The notes beneath the pieces were generated by a model, which worked only from the letters and a program-made list of their open reading frames with translations, did not search any database and had not been told where the DNA came from. 64,000 nucleotides of DNA from Helicoverpa zea. Its lineage: Eukaryota; Arthropoda; Insecta; Lepidoptera; Noctuidae. Positions 36,787-51,436 of the stretch are shown piece by piece. The stretch's first letter is position 1. Every line of letters begins with the position of its first letter. Made by a program: the position numbers and the translations under genes. Location: positions 7,374,120-7,438,119 of the forward strand of contig NC_061455.1 of the NCBI RefSeq assembly GCF_022581195.2. Direction: 5' to 3'.

Positions 36787-36897
36787 ATCATCATCATCAT
36801 CATCATCAGCCTATCGCAGTCCACTGCTGGACATAGGCCTCTCCAAGTGCACGCCACTGAGATCGATTTTCAGCTTCTCGCATCCAGCTCCTGCCAG
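36787..36897 (-). pseudogene. 3' end of a non-LTR retrotransposon ORF with GAT tail
   Basis: On the minus strand a 29-codon frame ends SQWRALGEAYVQQWTAIG and stop, the C-terminus typical of RTE-like lepidopteran LINE polymerase ORFs. A (GAT)n tail follows at once. CTAAGCCC occurs on both sides (36779-36786 and 36898-36905), consistent with a short target duplication. The copy is severely 5'-truncated and inactive. Confidence 0.7.
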
Positions 36898-36912
36898 CTA
36901 AGCCCGATTTTT

Positions 36913-39900
36913 TTTTAAATAATTTTATATACCTATGTTTGCATGTACCTCTCCGGTGAAACAAGTAGAACTTGTAGACTTGTTCTAGGAATCCACATTA
37001 TGCCTGACTACTCAAAATAGGATTTTGGGCAACTCCATACATTTTGCGTCTCAGAAAGCAATTACGATATCAACGACGCGGAAGATGGTAAAGGGTTGCT
37101 AATGCTTGAGTACAAAGTGAGTGGCTCGAACATGTACTTAAATAACTGTGAGTACATGTCGAACACGCATTATTGTACGGAATTTTAACACGAAATACTT
37201 CCTTTACTTGGAACCAGGAGGCTGCTCGTTACTCCTCTAAACGTACCACTTTATATGATTAGTTACACTTCTCTACTTCAACTGGAAAGTTGCAGCTAGC
37301 TTAAGATTTAGAGGTCTACAGCTCGCATGTGCATGAAGCCTCCAATGAAATACGGTCATACATGATACATAGCACTTACTTTAGATACTTGTATGTAATG
37401 CTTGTTGTTACATATATAAAATCACAATGCAAAAAGCTGGCCACTTGTAATTGCAATTCAAATAAACTGAAATCTGACACAAAAAGCTTTCATAAAACGT
37501 TTAGAGCTACATTTATGTTGTTTGTTTTTTTTTTTGTTACGTCATAATGTCTAAAATGGAATTCTAGTTATTGTTTTACATTTTAGATCAATAGTGAGCT
37601 AAAACCTTTTTTTTACTGGTCCATTTTTAAATTTTCACGTTAAAGCATTTATCTGTTTAGTTTTGAAACGAGAACAGGTCAATATCCAAAATGGAACTGA
37701 CAGAAAGGCAAATTTACTTATTTTACTGTTTTGAAACAGTTAAACATCATAAACGAATATTGAAATTCGTTCATAAACTAATGTTAAAATATGATTGTTT
37801 AGTTTCAAATAAACAGCCTCTGATTTCTATACGCGAGTATTTCAATTAATATCTAAACCTCGTGGGAACATTCCCAGAGACTCTGACATCAGAGTCATTG
37901 GCAGGAAGAGCTATTATCGTACTCACTAATTAACTATTTCTATTTAAACGTAATAATAATAGTTTCTGGAATATTTCAATCAACACTTAAGTATTACATT
38001 TTACACTAATTAGCTTTTTCTGTTTCAAAGAAGGAGCGCGGCTGCGGAGGAATTTCTAAGACCTGCTAAGGTATTTGATTTCTTGTTAGGAATGCTCAAG
38101 ATGTAATCATTATAAGCCAGCACCACATAGGTACGTTAATCAATATACAACAACACGTTTAGCTGTTCGTGAGAATGGTGTGTCTTGTAAGAAGCGGCGC
38201 AAAGCTAGGTAACTCTGGGACTAGTTAATTCCGAAAACTACATACCTACACTGTAAAACATGTTAAGACCTATCACAATATGAATACGGTGAAGCACATA
38301 ATCTCTTCTACAATCTCAATCTACAGTTGATAACAATTAATTTGTATTAGTTACAAAATCTTAATTCAACTAATTATGCATTTAATTTCATGGAAAATTG
38401 ACCATTTATTGAGCTATATTTACGGTTTAAATATACTTTCGAAGGCAAGCGACGGCCTATACTGAAAATTTCCTTTCCGTAATGAGTAAGCCTACTATAA
38501 GTAATACCTTTCTGAATAATTTAAGAAACTTTTCAAACCCTAAACATTTCAATTTTCTTAACAAAACAAAAGAACGAGAAAGCTCTTTACAAATTAACCG
38601 AAAACGCTAGCGGAGACCGTTTTGAGTGTATGGAAAGTTATATAGTAGTTTATGGAAAAAATATCGCATTAAATGTCGATTAAGTTGGTTCGGGCGCCGC
38701 GACGCCCGCGGAATGAGGCGGATGATCGATTGCGCTAATTTACCAACTCACCTCAAATACTCACTATGCTTCGCTCGAGGAAAGATCGCGTCATCTGAAA
38801 CCAAAGATATACTTTATGTAAAAATATTAAAGTGGTCGTAATTTATGCAACGCAATGTAATAAGAACTCATGTAAATTGTTTGAAGCAAATTGTACCAGT
38901 ATTTATTGTCACATGAATTCAAGAATGTATGAATGAATGTTTCACTCCAACATTATTGAATGGATTTGATGATACTTGATATATGCCGGTGAAATCGACT
39001 ACCTACTACCTATTAATATATTTTGAATTGATCATCTTTAATATTAGATAGGTATGAACATTCATATATCACCACTGTTTGAGTAAAATGAACGCGCAAA
39101 AATATTGCCAACTAAAAGTTTTCAAACCATATTTTTAATTTTTACCCCAGTTGCAAAAAGTTGTATTAATTCCGTTACACGTATGCCTTCAAAAGCTTAA
39201 CGTCAACTTTTGGCCTTCAGTTATTTTTGTAGTAATATTAAAAACCTTTGTAACAAATCTGAGAGGGAGAAAAGTAAATCCCTGCTCGGGAAAAAATGTT
39301 AAGCTTTGGTAAAATGTTAGCTAATGACGTCACCTAAATCGAAGGCTTAATGTTACCCAACGACATCTGAAATAGATGGCTTAAGTGCAAATTAAAGGGA
39401 ACAGAAGGGTCAGCTGTCATTCATATTGATTGCCTTGCAATACCGACTTTGTAAATTAATTGACGTAATTGCCAATTGATAACTAGGTTTCATTTGTGAG
39501 AACACCGTAATTTATTGCAACAGGGAATTGCTATATTTACAGTCGTGAAAACGATTGTCTTTTTCATTTTGATTATTAATTGTAGCCTGAAGATGTAGCT
39601 TTTATAGAATGTTTGTCTTTAAATACCAATTTTCTCAGTAACTTTTAAAGACATGGAATTAGACAATACTCGTAGATTAATTACGTTAAAGTTAAATTGA
39701 TCCCTTAAAACATTTTAAATTGTATGTTTCGTTAGAAAAATATTTTGTACTTAACTCAGTGCCTGTGCGAGTAAAACTCATACTCGATCATTTTGTTTTA
39801 ATTGGTAAGCTTTGTATGAGACACTATACCTCTAATGGGTACAATAATAGAAAGCACAACTTATACACAAACGTCTTAAGTTAATATTATACTTATGTAA

Positions 39901-41220
39901 GCACAGTCTCTGAGAATTAATTGATGAAAGTCAGATTCTAGCGTATTCCTTTACTATGTGGAACTTTGATCAACAGATTATACTCAGAAACAGGAAAACC
40001 TTTAAAAACTACTCGACAATAGTTTCGTCAATGGTACAAAGACACAACCATGAAACACATATATTAAATGTAGATAGACAAGACAAGACATACGCCATAT
40101 AAAGTTGTATACTCTAGAAAACATATTGTTCTGTTTTCATAGAAAAAAACTGTATTTAGAACTTGACAAGTATAGCAGTAAGTTCTAAGTTATTTCCTTT
40201 AAACATTCTGCTGAATTAAATTTAGAGACCACTTCCCCTCAATAATACGTACGACCAAAATAGACTTAACCTACCTAACCTGTGCATGTGTTTTAATCAT
40301 GTTATAGTTCGTAGAAACCTAGTAACTGCCCGAAATAGCAGTATTAACATGTCGATAATGTTGACTCCAGCTGCGTAGCAGTGTAGCTACGCCGCGTAGC
40401 CGAATCGTAGCAGTGTGGTAATGCGTAGTAGTTTTTACGTATTGTATGTAATGTATAGTAACAAGTAATAATAGAATGAGTACTACGAACCATTAGTTGT
40501 CAAATGAAAAAAAACAACAGGACTAAAAGCATAATCAAAATGTAATTAATACTTCTAGGTATCGTACTCGTAAACATAGAAATGATACAAATCCAATCAC
40601 AACAATACTGTTGGTAATTAAAATTATCTTGATTTACTGAACATGTTTTTTTCTGTGGCGCACTTATTACTTACTAATCGCTGGAGGGTAACTCATCAAT
40701 CTCGTCACGCTACGCAGATACTTTTATATCTGTGTTATTTTCTGTTATTTTACCCGACTACTGTAAAGTAAGTGTAATGAATGTTCGTGAATGACTTTTG
40801 AACAAATATCGTGATAGTATCACAAGAGTACTGGAAAACTTTAATATTTGACATCAATCGGTATAAAAATACTCAATGTTCTATACAATTCAGAATGTTT
40901 TAAGTTAGCTAGTGTGTTTTTAGTAATATTAATTGTTTTACTCGTTTTCATACAAATGCTTATTATTTTCTTCCGAGAAGAAGGTATTAACTGTTTTCAG
41001 AATACGGGAAATGTCAGGATTGTTTGTTTTCTTTTAAATTTTTCCCCTATAACACAATTCACTCTGAAAAGCTACCCATTATATCCGAATATATATTAAT
41101 CAATTTATGTCTTGTAAATGCAGACTGAGGCATATTCTTTTCGAAAGAATTCCGTTAGTTTTATTGGGAGATGTTCAAAGCATACCTAGTATATAGCATA
41201 AGTATATCTTAGACACCAAT
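36913..41220. other. non-coding stretch with a CGTAG-rich cluster at 40371-40432
   Basis: No gene is recognised. At 40371-40432 CGTAGCAGTGT occurs twice (40374 and 40406), among further CGTAG/CTACG units in both orientations. It is a small palindrome-prone cluster, possibly the end of an unclassified repeat. Confidence 0.4.
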
Positions 41221-41472
41221 GACTGTGTTTCGGATGGCATGTTAAACCGTAGGTCCCGGCTATCATTGAACATCCTTGGCAGTTGTTACGGGTAATCAGT
41301 TGCCAGTAAGTCTGACACCAGTCTAACCAAGGGGTATGTGGTTGCCTGGGCAACTGGGTTGAGCAGGTCAGATAGGGCAGTCGCTCCTTGTAAAGCACTG
41401 GTACCCAGCTACATCCGGTTAAACTGGAAGCCGACCTCAACATCGTTGGGAAAAGGGCTCGGAGGATGATGT
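41221..41472 (+). mobile_element. longer copy of the GGCTCGGAGGATGATG-tailed retroelement end
   Basis: This copy extends about 140 bases further 5' than the other two (TGTTTCGGATGGCATG, ACCGTAGGTCCCGGC, CAGTCTAACCAAGGGGTAT). It then carries the same 3' block ending GGCTCGGAGGATGATG. No clear target duplication was found. It is non-coding as far as can be seen. Confidence 0.65.
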
Positions 41473-44400
41473 TCGAAACATGGTGGATTATGGTCATAAC
41501 CTACAGAATACAGTTATGTCTCTTTCACAATATTTCACAGCGTCATTTCATAAAACCATTGTCGCGTTTATCCAAATAATAATAATTTCATGTGCAAAAC
41601 AATAGCGGATTCGCGATCGTCCTAATTATAATACTCATAACACGATAATTATTGCATGTAGTTAGTAATAAACACATTATCCGTATTATCAGATAACAAA
41701 ATAATTATTCATTGTTTTGTGTTTCAAAACGTTGCAATGGATTAAACTGTATTGATCTTTGAACTGTTTAAAACAAAGAACCTATCATAAGAGGATTTGT
41801 TTGATTTACAACTATTTAAAATGAATTTGGTTTGTCATATGAGTTGAGACCAAATGTGTACTTTACTTACAAAGAGCAGTTTCTTGTGAAGGAAGACTTC
41901 TGAAGTCTATTATACTAAATACTCATTACAAAGCAGCTCATTTGGATCGCCATACTATTTTACAGTTGAATAACCCAATGACTTAATTGAAAGTTTCCGC
42001 AAAATAAATTTCAAATTGTGGCGTTCACGAGTAGAGATGTTAAAGTGAAATAAATAGTTTGATAAACCCATATACCTATGCTTATCCATTTCTATAGCGA
42101 CTTCAACAACTACTTAGGAGTGACAGATGCAGTTGGCTATACCATCAAGTGACGTAAGCTTGTTTGCCATAAAATACCATAAAAATATACATTCATCGTC
42201 AAGCGACGCCGGGATATATCGCTAGTAAAATATATATTGAAGATGTTATTTCCTTTATTTTTATATCTCCGATTTACGAGTAAAGCCGTTTAGGGATTTC
42301 CAGTCTTTGCTTACCCGTTTCGCTAACAGCCTTCGTTATTTATTTCGGACGGTCTTGGACTTGTATCTTATTTTATTTAAGTATTCCTTTATCTGTAACT
42401 ACGCCTGTTTTTAAATGTAAGGTACATCACGGAGAAAATATATTTATTTTTGAAGAAATAATGACACATCCAACATTGGTTTTAAAATTATACATTCCTC
42501 GCTTATTCTTGTAGAGTATTATTATGAGCAACCCGATTCTAAATTATTTAAATCACATAAAACACTGTAAATTATAAGATACATTATTTTGAAGGAACAT
42601 AATACTTTCGTACCCGTGTATGTATTATTATTTTATGGAAAATCGTAAGTAGGTCAAGCCAATTATTGTTGTGTACGCTAACACAAAACAGTTAACCGAG
42701 GTAGTATTATTTTAGTAGGATAATTATTTACAAAGTACGCAAGACGTATTGATAACATCAAAATAGTTTGGAATGAAAAGGAAAGCAAACTGGTTTGGGG
42801 TACTGGTTTTTCTAGGATGACTAAATAAACACTTTTCTCTGAACTATTGTCAATTTTTTTCTTGTAAAAAATTATATTAATACAATATTAATATAATAAT
42901 TATATTATTAATTTCTCATAAAAAGGCCACTGCAATACAGTTGATATGGAATCCAACTTATTATGGATAGAAGAATTAATTTAGGCTTCATTTGATCGCT
43001 TATAAAACCAGTTTTTTTGTATTGTTACAAATCCTCCAATTATTACCAGCTTATTAATAACCAAAAAGGGTTAAGGGTTAAGCAGCGTACAAACAGTGTG
43101 CGGACAGTTAACACGTTGCGTGATAAGAAAATCAATCTTTCGGAGCGAAACACGCGGGACCTTGCCGACTTTTATTTTTACATGCCAATTTCGGGTTCTT
43201 CTTTTTAATAGCGACATTCGCGTGCTGAATGAGCATGGGTCATTCCGTTGTAATTGTAGTGTGCCCTTTGGTTATCACGCGATCGCGTGCCGTCGCGGCA
43301 AGTTGCCGTGGGCGGCAGAAACCGACGCCTCGCCGTCACGACCACGCCAAGTTTTCATTGCGCGTACTGCACAACTTTTACAGACAATAAAAATCTATTT
43401 TTCTTTGGTCAGATTCGTTCGCGTTCTTCTTTGTGTTTTAGTTTTCAGTTTAAAGGTTTCCCGTTTAGTTTCCGCATTGGTTTGAACAATAGGAGCTCTC
43501 GTAAACTGAAGATGGTCGGTAATGAATTGAAATGACTAGATCTACAACCTGGCTTTCGTGCGACTTACTAAGTTACTCCTCCACATGATTTTATTTGTTG
43601 GCGCTACGTGTGTGGGTATTACAGTAAATGTAACCCACTTTAGACACTCACGGAGAATGACCTCGAACCCGCACAAGCGCCCACCTGAACCCATTCCACC
43701 TATTGCGAATTCGATTGGCCCAATCCAGGTCAGACCATGTGAAAGAGTTCTGCGAACATTCTTATTTAATGTTAACAAAACAGTCTAAAACCAATCAATG
43801 ATAAGTTAAAAGAAGAACGAGAAAATGGATTTGAAATGCCTCTTTACAACAAAGTTTTCCAGTTCCAGCAATCCAAAAATGATTTGACTTCTTTCGAATG
43901 GTCGTTGACTTTGTTAAACGTTTCTAGCCTATTTCGCAACCAAGGGAGGGTTTTTGCAAAAGCACAAAAACTCCAACTTACCAAATCCTTATTGCAAACT
44001 TTTTAATTTAAGAAAAACAGAAATATTTTCTCCTTCCACTTTCGCCTGCGACCTGTAGGGGCCCTTGTTAAAACTTTGTTTAAAAGAAATCGTTAATAAG
44101 TAGCGTTCACCTACAATATTTAAATCGTTTAAGATTTTTTTATTAAAGCAGTTTTTTTAAAGTTAGACCGTTCGCGGCCGGAGTTTCAAACAAAATTGTT
44201 GAAAATTTGCATGTAACATGCAAGCAAAATGAAAGTAACACATTTACCAGTCGGTATTTGCACTTATTTCACGATATTACTGGAATTTGCACGCAACCAC
44301 CACGTCAGCAATGTGAACCTTTTTTGTAAATGTAGGTTAAACGAAGTGCAATGATACTTGTTAAGTTTACGTATACACGAAATGTTGGTAAAAGTGCCCA

Positions 44401-47400
44401 AGTTTGAAACACATGTTTACACAAAAGGGGAAACGTTGGATCTCACGACGTAACATATGTGTGTTCATATCTAAAGACCCCTTGCCACGCTAGCATTTAT
44501 ACCATTGTTGCAATCAAAATGGCATTAGGACGGTATTATTTACATAAACGTACGGTATTATTTAAATAAAATAGGAACCCACCTTTACTACGTCTAAATA
44601 CATATAAAAACAAAACTGGGTTCTTTGAAAATATTGAAAGTAGAAATTTTGTGAAAGGTTTCACATTAAAATGTTGGATTAAAAGATTTTCTAGCATTCT
44701 GTCCGTCCAAAGATTAAAGACGAGCGGTTGCTCGACAACACATTAATTTATTAAGAAGAACGATTCCTTGAGTTCGACCGAAAGTGTATTCAACCACTCA
44801 AACATATTGTTTTAAATTGAAGGCAACAACAACGTAACATACTATTAACAGTTTCGTATAATGCCTGGATGAACGTGTCAAACTTACTAGAGCAAGAGTA
44901 GAGTAAAGTATCAAGAACTACGAAAAGTATCACTTAGTTACTTTATTGGTGGAGTTAGTGTATCGGAATAGGAACGACAATTTATCGAAGCACTGTGACT
45001 AAGCCTCACAGAGAACTAAATATAATAAATAAAATGAAGACGATCAAAATTTTATCAATTATTTTGGACCTTATGTCCTGACAAGAAAAGTTCAAATTGT
45101 TGTGAAGCCGTAGAACAGCGCTGCGAGCAAATTCGAGGCCGCGTTTCTTGCCCGCGGCACCGCAGAAACCGCACGGGGGCAGCCACACGACTTTCCTAGA
45201 GCGGTAAGATTCAAAAAACTAGACTGTGGCAGAACATTTTGTACCAAAATACTTCTCTAACCACTGAGCTTTGCTCTTTCAACATGACCTACCCTAAGTA
45301 CATACTTACCTATTACCCTAAGTCCCGTGTTAATTGTTATTGCTACTTACTGAGATCGTTAAGCCGTTTCAAAACACAAAGCATTGCCTACGCTTCCTAA
45401 AACAACATAGGAACATTTTATACACAACGTGGAAACAATAATAAACATGTATAAAAGCCTTTTTGTAGTCATTGTAATGCAACGCACGGAGTATTATGAG
45501 ACATTTGGATGTTTCTTTTGTAACATGCCAGCTGCATGGGGGAAACTTCCATTTGTCAGACTATTGACTTTTAGCACGAGTTCTTTTACACAATTTACTC
45601 GTTCTCCAGTCAATTCTTTACACAATTTCGTCGTTTCAAACTCAATGTTGCATTCGGGGTACAAAAAAAGAAATTCTGCAATCATTATTCTGATCACATC
45701 CTTAGAATAAATTGCTCTTTTCATTTTGTAATTCGAAACGTAAAGCGCTGTAATAATAAACTGTCTAAGTTATGTTAAATTCTTTTATTTGATTTATTCT
45801 TTGCTTTGTATAAATTGTGGGTAAATAAAGCAGCGAGCAGTTGCAAATTAAAACGTCTTACGTGATTTCCGTGACTTATTTTCTTAAGGAAAATACGTGT
45901 GTATGAATTTGCTTACAGATTGTTATATACCTATAGATCAATTAAGTGAGCTTACTCCTCCTCAAAAGAAATTAAATAAGGTTTTGTCATCCCATATCCC
46001 TGTTTTATTATCATGGTCTGTCAATGCTCCCATAACATTATTGTTGCGTGGGCTAGTTCATATAATTGTAACATGAAGTCGGAACAAATGGAGTGACCCT
46101 TGTCAGTAGTAATCCGGTGACAACATTACCGTCTCTTGACATTGTTTGTAATTAATCTCAAATATCATCTACACATTCATGGTATGAAACTTCAGCGTAG
46201 TGTTAATTCCCTGAGTTCCGTGGTAAGGAGCTTTACCGTGGTCAGTTAGATTAATTGTGCAGCTGAGGTATAATTTTATACAGTATTCAAGTTACGTATT
46301 CATGTGCTGTGTGGTTTACGGCAAACAATGGCTTACTTGAAATTTTGATCGGCTTAAACTGAGATATTTTATTAGAAGTAAATCTCTATAGCAATCATAT
46401 TAGGCGCAATAATTAAAGGCTTATTAGACCAAATATATCTATTTCTCAACATAAACTCGCTTGTAGTTCAAGCAACAAAGTAAAAAACGTTGTATTAGTA
46501 CTAATTATAGTTACAAATTAAAACATCAACTGTAAAAAACCGTCAGTACCCAGTGGAAAACGACAAAATGCCATCCACTCAACATATGGCAGCTGTTCTT
46601 TGAATTAATTACAACACATTGTGATCACAAATTGCCTGCCTTTTCCCTATCCCTTTAACACACCCTTTCATATGCATATAAAGTATAACACATGCCTATC
46701 ATGCAACTTGAGTTATATATCAATTGGGATACACTGACATAGACTAAATGGTACGTAAATGTAGTTATAAAGGCGGAATCGAAAGGTCACGCGATGCAAA
46801 TAGATGCGTGCTTTCAGAAAACTTTATTACTATTTAGTGAAAAGTGAAATTTTTAACAACTTCCCCATGCCCACGTGTAGTTGGTAATCAATGACAGGCA
46901 CGCATTATAGTTGATCATGCATGTCATAGGGGCATTATGATTACACAAAACTTCTACACGGTTACGAAACTAAATGTGTCTGTGATTATTTTGGGACAGT
47001 TTCAGCAATTGGTTAGTTTCTTTTGTTTTTTTAATATTCACTTACAAATATTTTGCACACTCAACCTTTTAAGATCGTAAATTGTTGTTTGTCCCTTAAG
47101 GGAAATAAGGTGTAAAATTCTTCAAAGATCATCTATCTTTGGAAAAAAAACGTCTTCCAATTCAAATTTATTACGCTGTTTTATTGTTACCAGCATTTTC
47201 CAATAAAGATCTGAATAATAAATAAGATTTGTTTATAACGCCGACGTTTAAATTGAAGGAAAATGTGACAGTAATACAGCTAAAAAGTGGGGAAGACATT
47301 TTTAAGCTTCCTCAGTTTCACCCCTAAGATGAGATTGAAATTGATACTTATAAGCCAAGATCTTCGGTCAGCGAAGCAGAATTTAGTTTGCGGTGTAGCG

Positions 47401-48343
47401 GAAAGATTCTTGCATAAAATACTGTTAAGATTTCCTTTCTAGTTCGTTATTTTATGCATAGCCGATCGACTATTTTTAAATAATTAAGTGACTTTAGATT
47501 ATCACGTATTTCCATTACCATAACAACATAGAACATGAAAATACATTGTACCTATATGTAACTCTCAAAAGTAAACATGTGCACAAAACCAGCAATTGGT
47601 GACTAAATTACACATTGATTCACATAATAAGCGCTCATAAAACCACAAATCTCCTATTTTGCCATCACACAAATGAACAATATTTGAATATCCACTGAAT
47701 ATTTTCCAACGAATAAAAAACAAGTAAACAATTAAATTAAATAGCTTTTCCGTCAACGTAGCAATTTGTAACAAATAAAGCTATCGAGCCTCATGACTCG
47801 GAAAATCCGTAATAAAACGAAACTTACGTATCATTTAACGTTTGTAGTTAACATTTTTGGCGCTTTTGAACCATTTACAACATTCGTGGTTACTGTGTGT
47901 CTGACCATATGAGACATCCGATCGTTTTGGTTACCACCGACGCCATAAACGATAGTAAACGTAGAGAAAACTATAGTACAGCGATAACCGTTAAATGAAT
48001 GGTATATCGTTTACTCCATAGGTACGTAGAACGTTTACTAGGCAACGACAACATCTATTCCAGTTTTTCGAACTCCCAGTGGACTTTCACGGTCCATATG
48101 CGAGATTATTTAAAGTACTTTTATATACTAAGCGTGTGTTTTGCCGCTGGGTTCACTTAAGGCGATTAAAGTATAGAAAATGCTAAAAAATATACTAATG
48201 CTTCTGCAGTTTATTAAACTCCACTCGTTACCCACAAGCACTTTGTACGCTTTGTTTTTGTTCTGAATGCATTTTTATTACCTTGTAGTTTCAGAGATCT
48301 CGCGTCGAGTAAACAGAACTTGTTATATTTTTAATCTTTATAA
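41473..48343. other. non-coding stretch with a GC-rich patch at 43090-43460
   Basis: The interval 43090-43460 is CpG-rich (GCGATCGCGTGCCGTCGCGG) and open in several frames, the longest 129 codons with no ATG, so it may be a promoter or untranslated exon. A smaller GC-rich patch is at 45110-45190. No protein family is recognised, and no RNA gene could be supported. Confidence 0.4.
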
Positions 48344-48405
48344 TTTTTAGGGTTCCGTACCTCGAAAGGAAAAAACGGAACCCTTATAGGATCACTTTGT
48401 TGTCC

Positions 48406-48460
<55 letters not shown>

Positions 48461-51020
48461 AAGACCCTTTATCTTAAGAACGCGTGGACGTATCAATCTG
48501 AAATTCACATGAAATACTCGGGTCTATTGTCCCTTTAGGCTGTGAAAATATCAAGCTTCTAAGCCAAGCCAATCAAAAGATACAACCGATTATGTCGATA
48601 TTTTCAACAAATTCTCGACACTCGCAAAGGAATCAAAACCTACAGGGTACTTCCCGTAAACTCAGAATCTTGAAATTTGGCATGAAGCATTGTTATATAA
48701 TGCAAATATAGGAAAAATTGCGAAAATCTCATTTTTTTTGTTATATAATATAAAAAAAATATTTTAATAAAATGAAACTTACTACCTTATTTCTCACGAA
48801 CGAATAAAGGTACCAAATTGAAATTTATACCAAATACCTAGGTCTATTGTCCCTTTAAGCAATGAAAAAATCAAACTTCTAAGTTAACGCGATCAAAAGA
48901 TACAGCAGTTTTACCGACACCTTAGACGAATTTCCGTCACACGCTAGGGAATCAAAACCTACAAGGTACTTCCCGTGAACTCAGAATCTTAAAATTCGGC
49001 ACGAAGCAACGTTATATAGTACAGATAAAGGAAAAATTGCGAAAATGATAAATTTGAAGTTACATAAAATATTAAAATATTATTTTTGCTTACATGACAT
49101 AAAATATTTTTTTAATAATTATAAACTTACTACCTACCCTTTTTCACATGAACGCGTAGAGATATTAACGTTTTGAATAAAAAGTGAAATTCATATCAAA
49201 CACTTCTTAAATATAATGGCCTCTAAACTGTGAAAAATTTTAAATCATTCAATGGTCATTGGGCACCTTAGTATGAAAACCATACCCACGGCGGATACGA
49301 ACGAAATATAGCACAGTATAATGATAAAGGCTCTGATTTACTATGGCATTAGTCGCATCAATGTGAACCATGGGAATCTAGAGAAAATCAGGTGTAAACA
49401 TTAAATATTTTCCTCATTTCAATGGGGAATTTAAACGACCAAGTTTGACGGAATTGAGAAATCATTTCTTTGTAGTGAAAGTGTATACTCGCCGTTTATT
49501 TCCATTGTCATCAGGTCAGGATCTGATGATGGAAATCCTGAGAAATCGAGGGCAACTATCAGAAATTGTAGGCATGCATAGGATTAAAACTTGATTCTCA
49601 GATGTATGTCTGGTGATACTGTCAAACAGTGAAGGTTTAGAGCTTACCTGATGATGGAGACGTGAGAAAGTCGAGAGAACTCCTCAACGCTATGTTTTAG
49701 TTACGTCGTGTTTGGGCTTATATTATTCGTATTGACGAGAACTTTTCACAAAAGTTATAAAAATAAAAACTTTTTACAAAAAAAAAACAACTTCTAAAAC
49801 AACAAGAAAACTGTTTATATGCATCGGTCTAGATCTCGGTGGTTAAATAAATATAGATGCATCCTCTAGACACCGACTTCTAGACCGATGCACCTAACAT
49901 CTTTTTAATTTCTTTCTTGCTTTTGTTTTCTTGTTGCTTTTTTATATGTTTGAAGTTGGATTTGTTTGTAAAATGCTACAAAATAAAATAATGCCGACTT
50001 TATAAAACAAAGAAAGGGACAGAATTACACTTTTGTCAAGGCTCTAGAAACCAGGCGGAAAAAAACCTGAAACTAGGGCTCTTTAGGTGATTAATCCCTC
50101 AAAAATAAAAGATCCCATTCCTGCAATGGCTGCTTTAACCCAAGTTAGTAGTGAATTCTCATCACCTAAAATAAAATAAGCTCCAACACAAGGTTACGTT
50201 ATAAATTGTAAAGGAGTTCCCATAACTATATCTGATCTTAGCTGTCGATCCCACAATGGCAGTCAAACCTATCTTTGTGGAAAGTCTTCGCCAATACGAA
50301 TAAAATAAGCCCAAACACGTGGTAGTTGCAACATACCGTTAGGGAGTTCCCTTGACTCTCTGTAGTCTCCATAATCAAATCAGCTCCAAACCTTCAGTTT
50401 ACCAGTACCCTCAAAAATACACTCACATGTCTGGTTATGACTCGATGCGTGCCTACAATATTCAAGAGTTGCCCTCGATTTCTCTGGGTTTCCAGATCCT
50501 CATCAGATCCTGGTCATCCGGATTGGCACCTTCCTTCTTTATGAAATGTCTTTACCAATAAAAACTAGCATTGCAACCTGTACAATCCTCTGAAACTGCT
50601 TGTCTTTTATATTTTTCAAACGATCCTGGACATTCGTCTCCATGGAATTTTAATAAAATATTTATATTCAAAGAAACGTCATACCATTCTCCACGATTTA
50701 AAACGACTTTGATTCATGTCCGCCACTTTTTACAAAGCGGGTCAGATATGCCCCATGACCTTTAAGACATAATTAGTTATTTTCAATCAGATTTCTGAAT
50801 GATGACTATAAAATGTTGTATATAAATAACTTTTACAAGGTACTGACCTACTATTTTAGTTATATTATAAAATAAAAAATATTAACTATTTTGACTCTCA
50901 CGAAATTACCATAACTATGATTGTTCTAAACTGAACGGTTGGCGCGAAACTCACTTTTTATCTGTACAGCATTTGTACGGAACCCTCGGTGCGCGAGTCC
51001 GACTCGCACTTGGCCGGTTT
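48344..51020 (-). mobile_element. composite lepidopteran repeat with tandem and inverted internal structure
   Basis: On the minus strand it starts AACCGGCCAAGTGCGAGTC, passes GGGTTCCGTAC and ends TACGGAACCCTAAAAA, the two ends of a very common lepidopteran repeat that is usually only a few hundred bases. This copy is 2.7 kb. Inside, from the left, are a (GTCT)n run (48406-48460), two about 320-bp tandem units (GGTCTATTGTCCCTTTA at 48521 and 48841) and a third diverged unit at 49128. Next comes a large inverted repeat with arms at about 49510-49750 and 50281-50515. A 13-bp stem (GCATCGGTCTAGA/TCTAGACCGATGC) sits between the arms near 49822-49891. There is no convincing protein, so the class is uncertain. 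Confidence 0.6.
48406..48460 (+). repeat. (GTCT)n microsatellite
   Basis: About thirteen uninterrupted GTCT units lie near the left end of the composite repeat. A similar shorter run appears in the Helitron-like copy near 8741-8780. Confidence 0.9.
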
Positions 51021-51436
51021 ATTTTGCCTTAATCTTGTTTACTTTATTTAAAAATAATCTGTAAGTACTAACATCATTTTTCAATATGAAAAATTACGCC
51101 TCTACGTCTAAAAAATAAACACTCTTGCATTGTAACAGCAACATAAAGCAAAACTAATTTATTCCACATTCACGACGCGACGTCTTGACTAAAAATGTTT
51201 TACTTGCCATGTATTAGTTAACACGACGTAAGGATTAATTAATTCAGACAGTTTGCGAACATATCAGAACTAATTACCAAAAGATCGGCAGGAGGGCGCG
51301 TCGCAATTTTCTCGCGAATTTCATATAACTTTATTAATAAAGTATTAGTTAAATCTCCACTGACTTAACATTTCCCGTTTACGTAAGCAATTGGCCAAAG
51401 ATATTTCATGTTAGCATTAGAATGTTTCACACACCT

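Noticed and set aside
36787..36807. CRISPR-like or simple CAT array
   Set aside because: It is the (GAT)n tail of the adjacent LINE 3' end on the minus strand.
43096..43485. 129-codon plus-strand frame
   Set aside because: It lies in a CpG-rich block open in several frames, starts without ATG and shows no domain.
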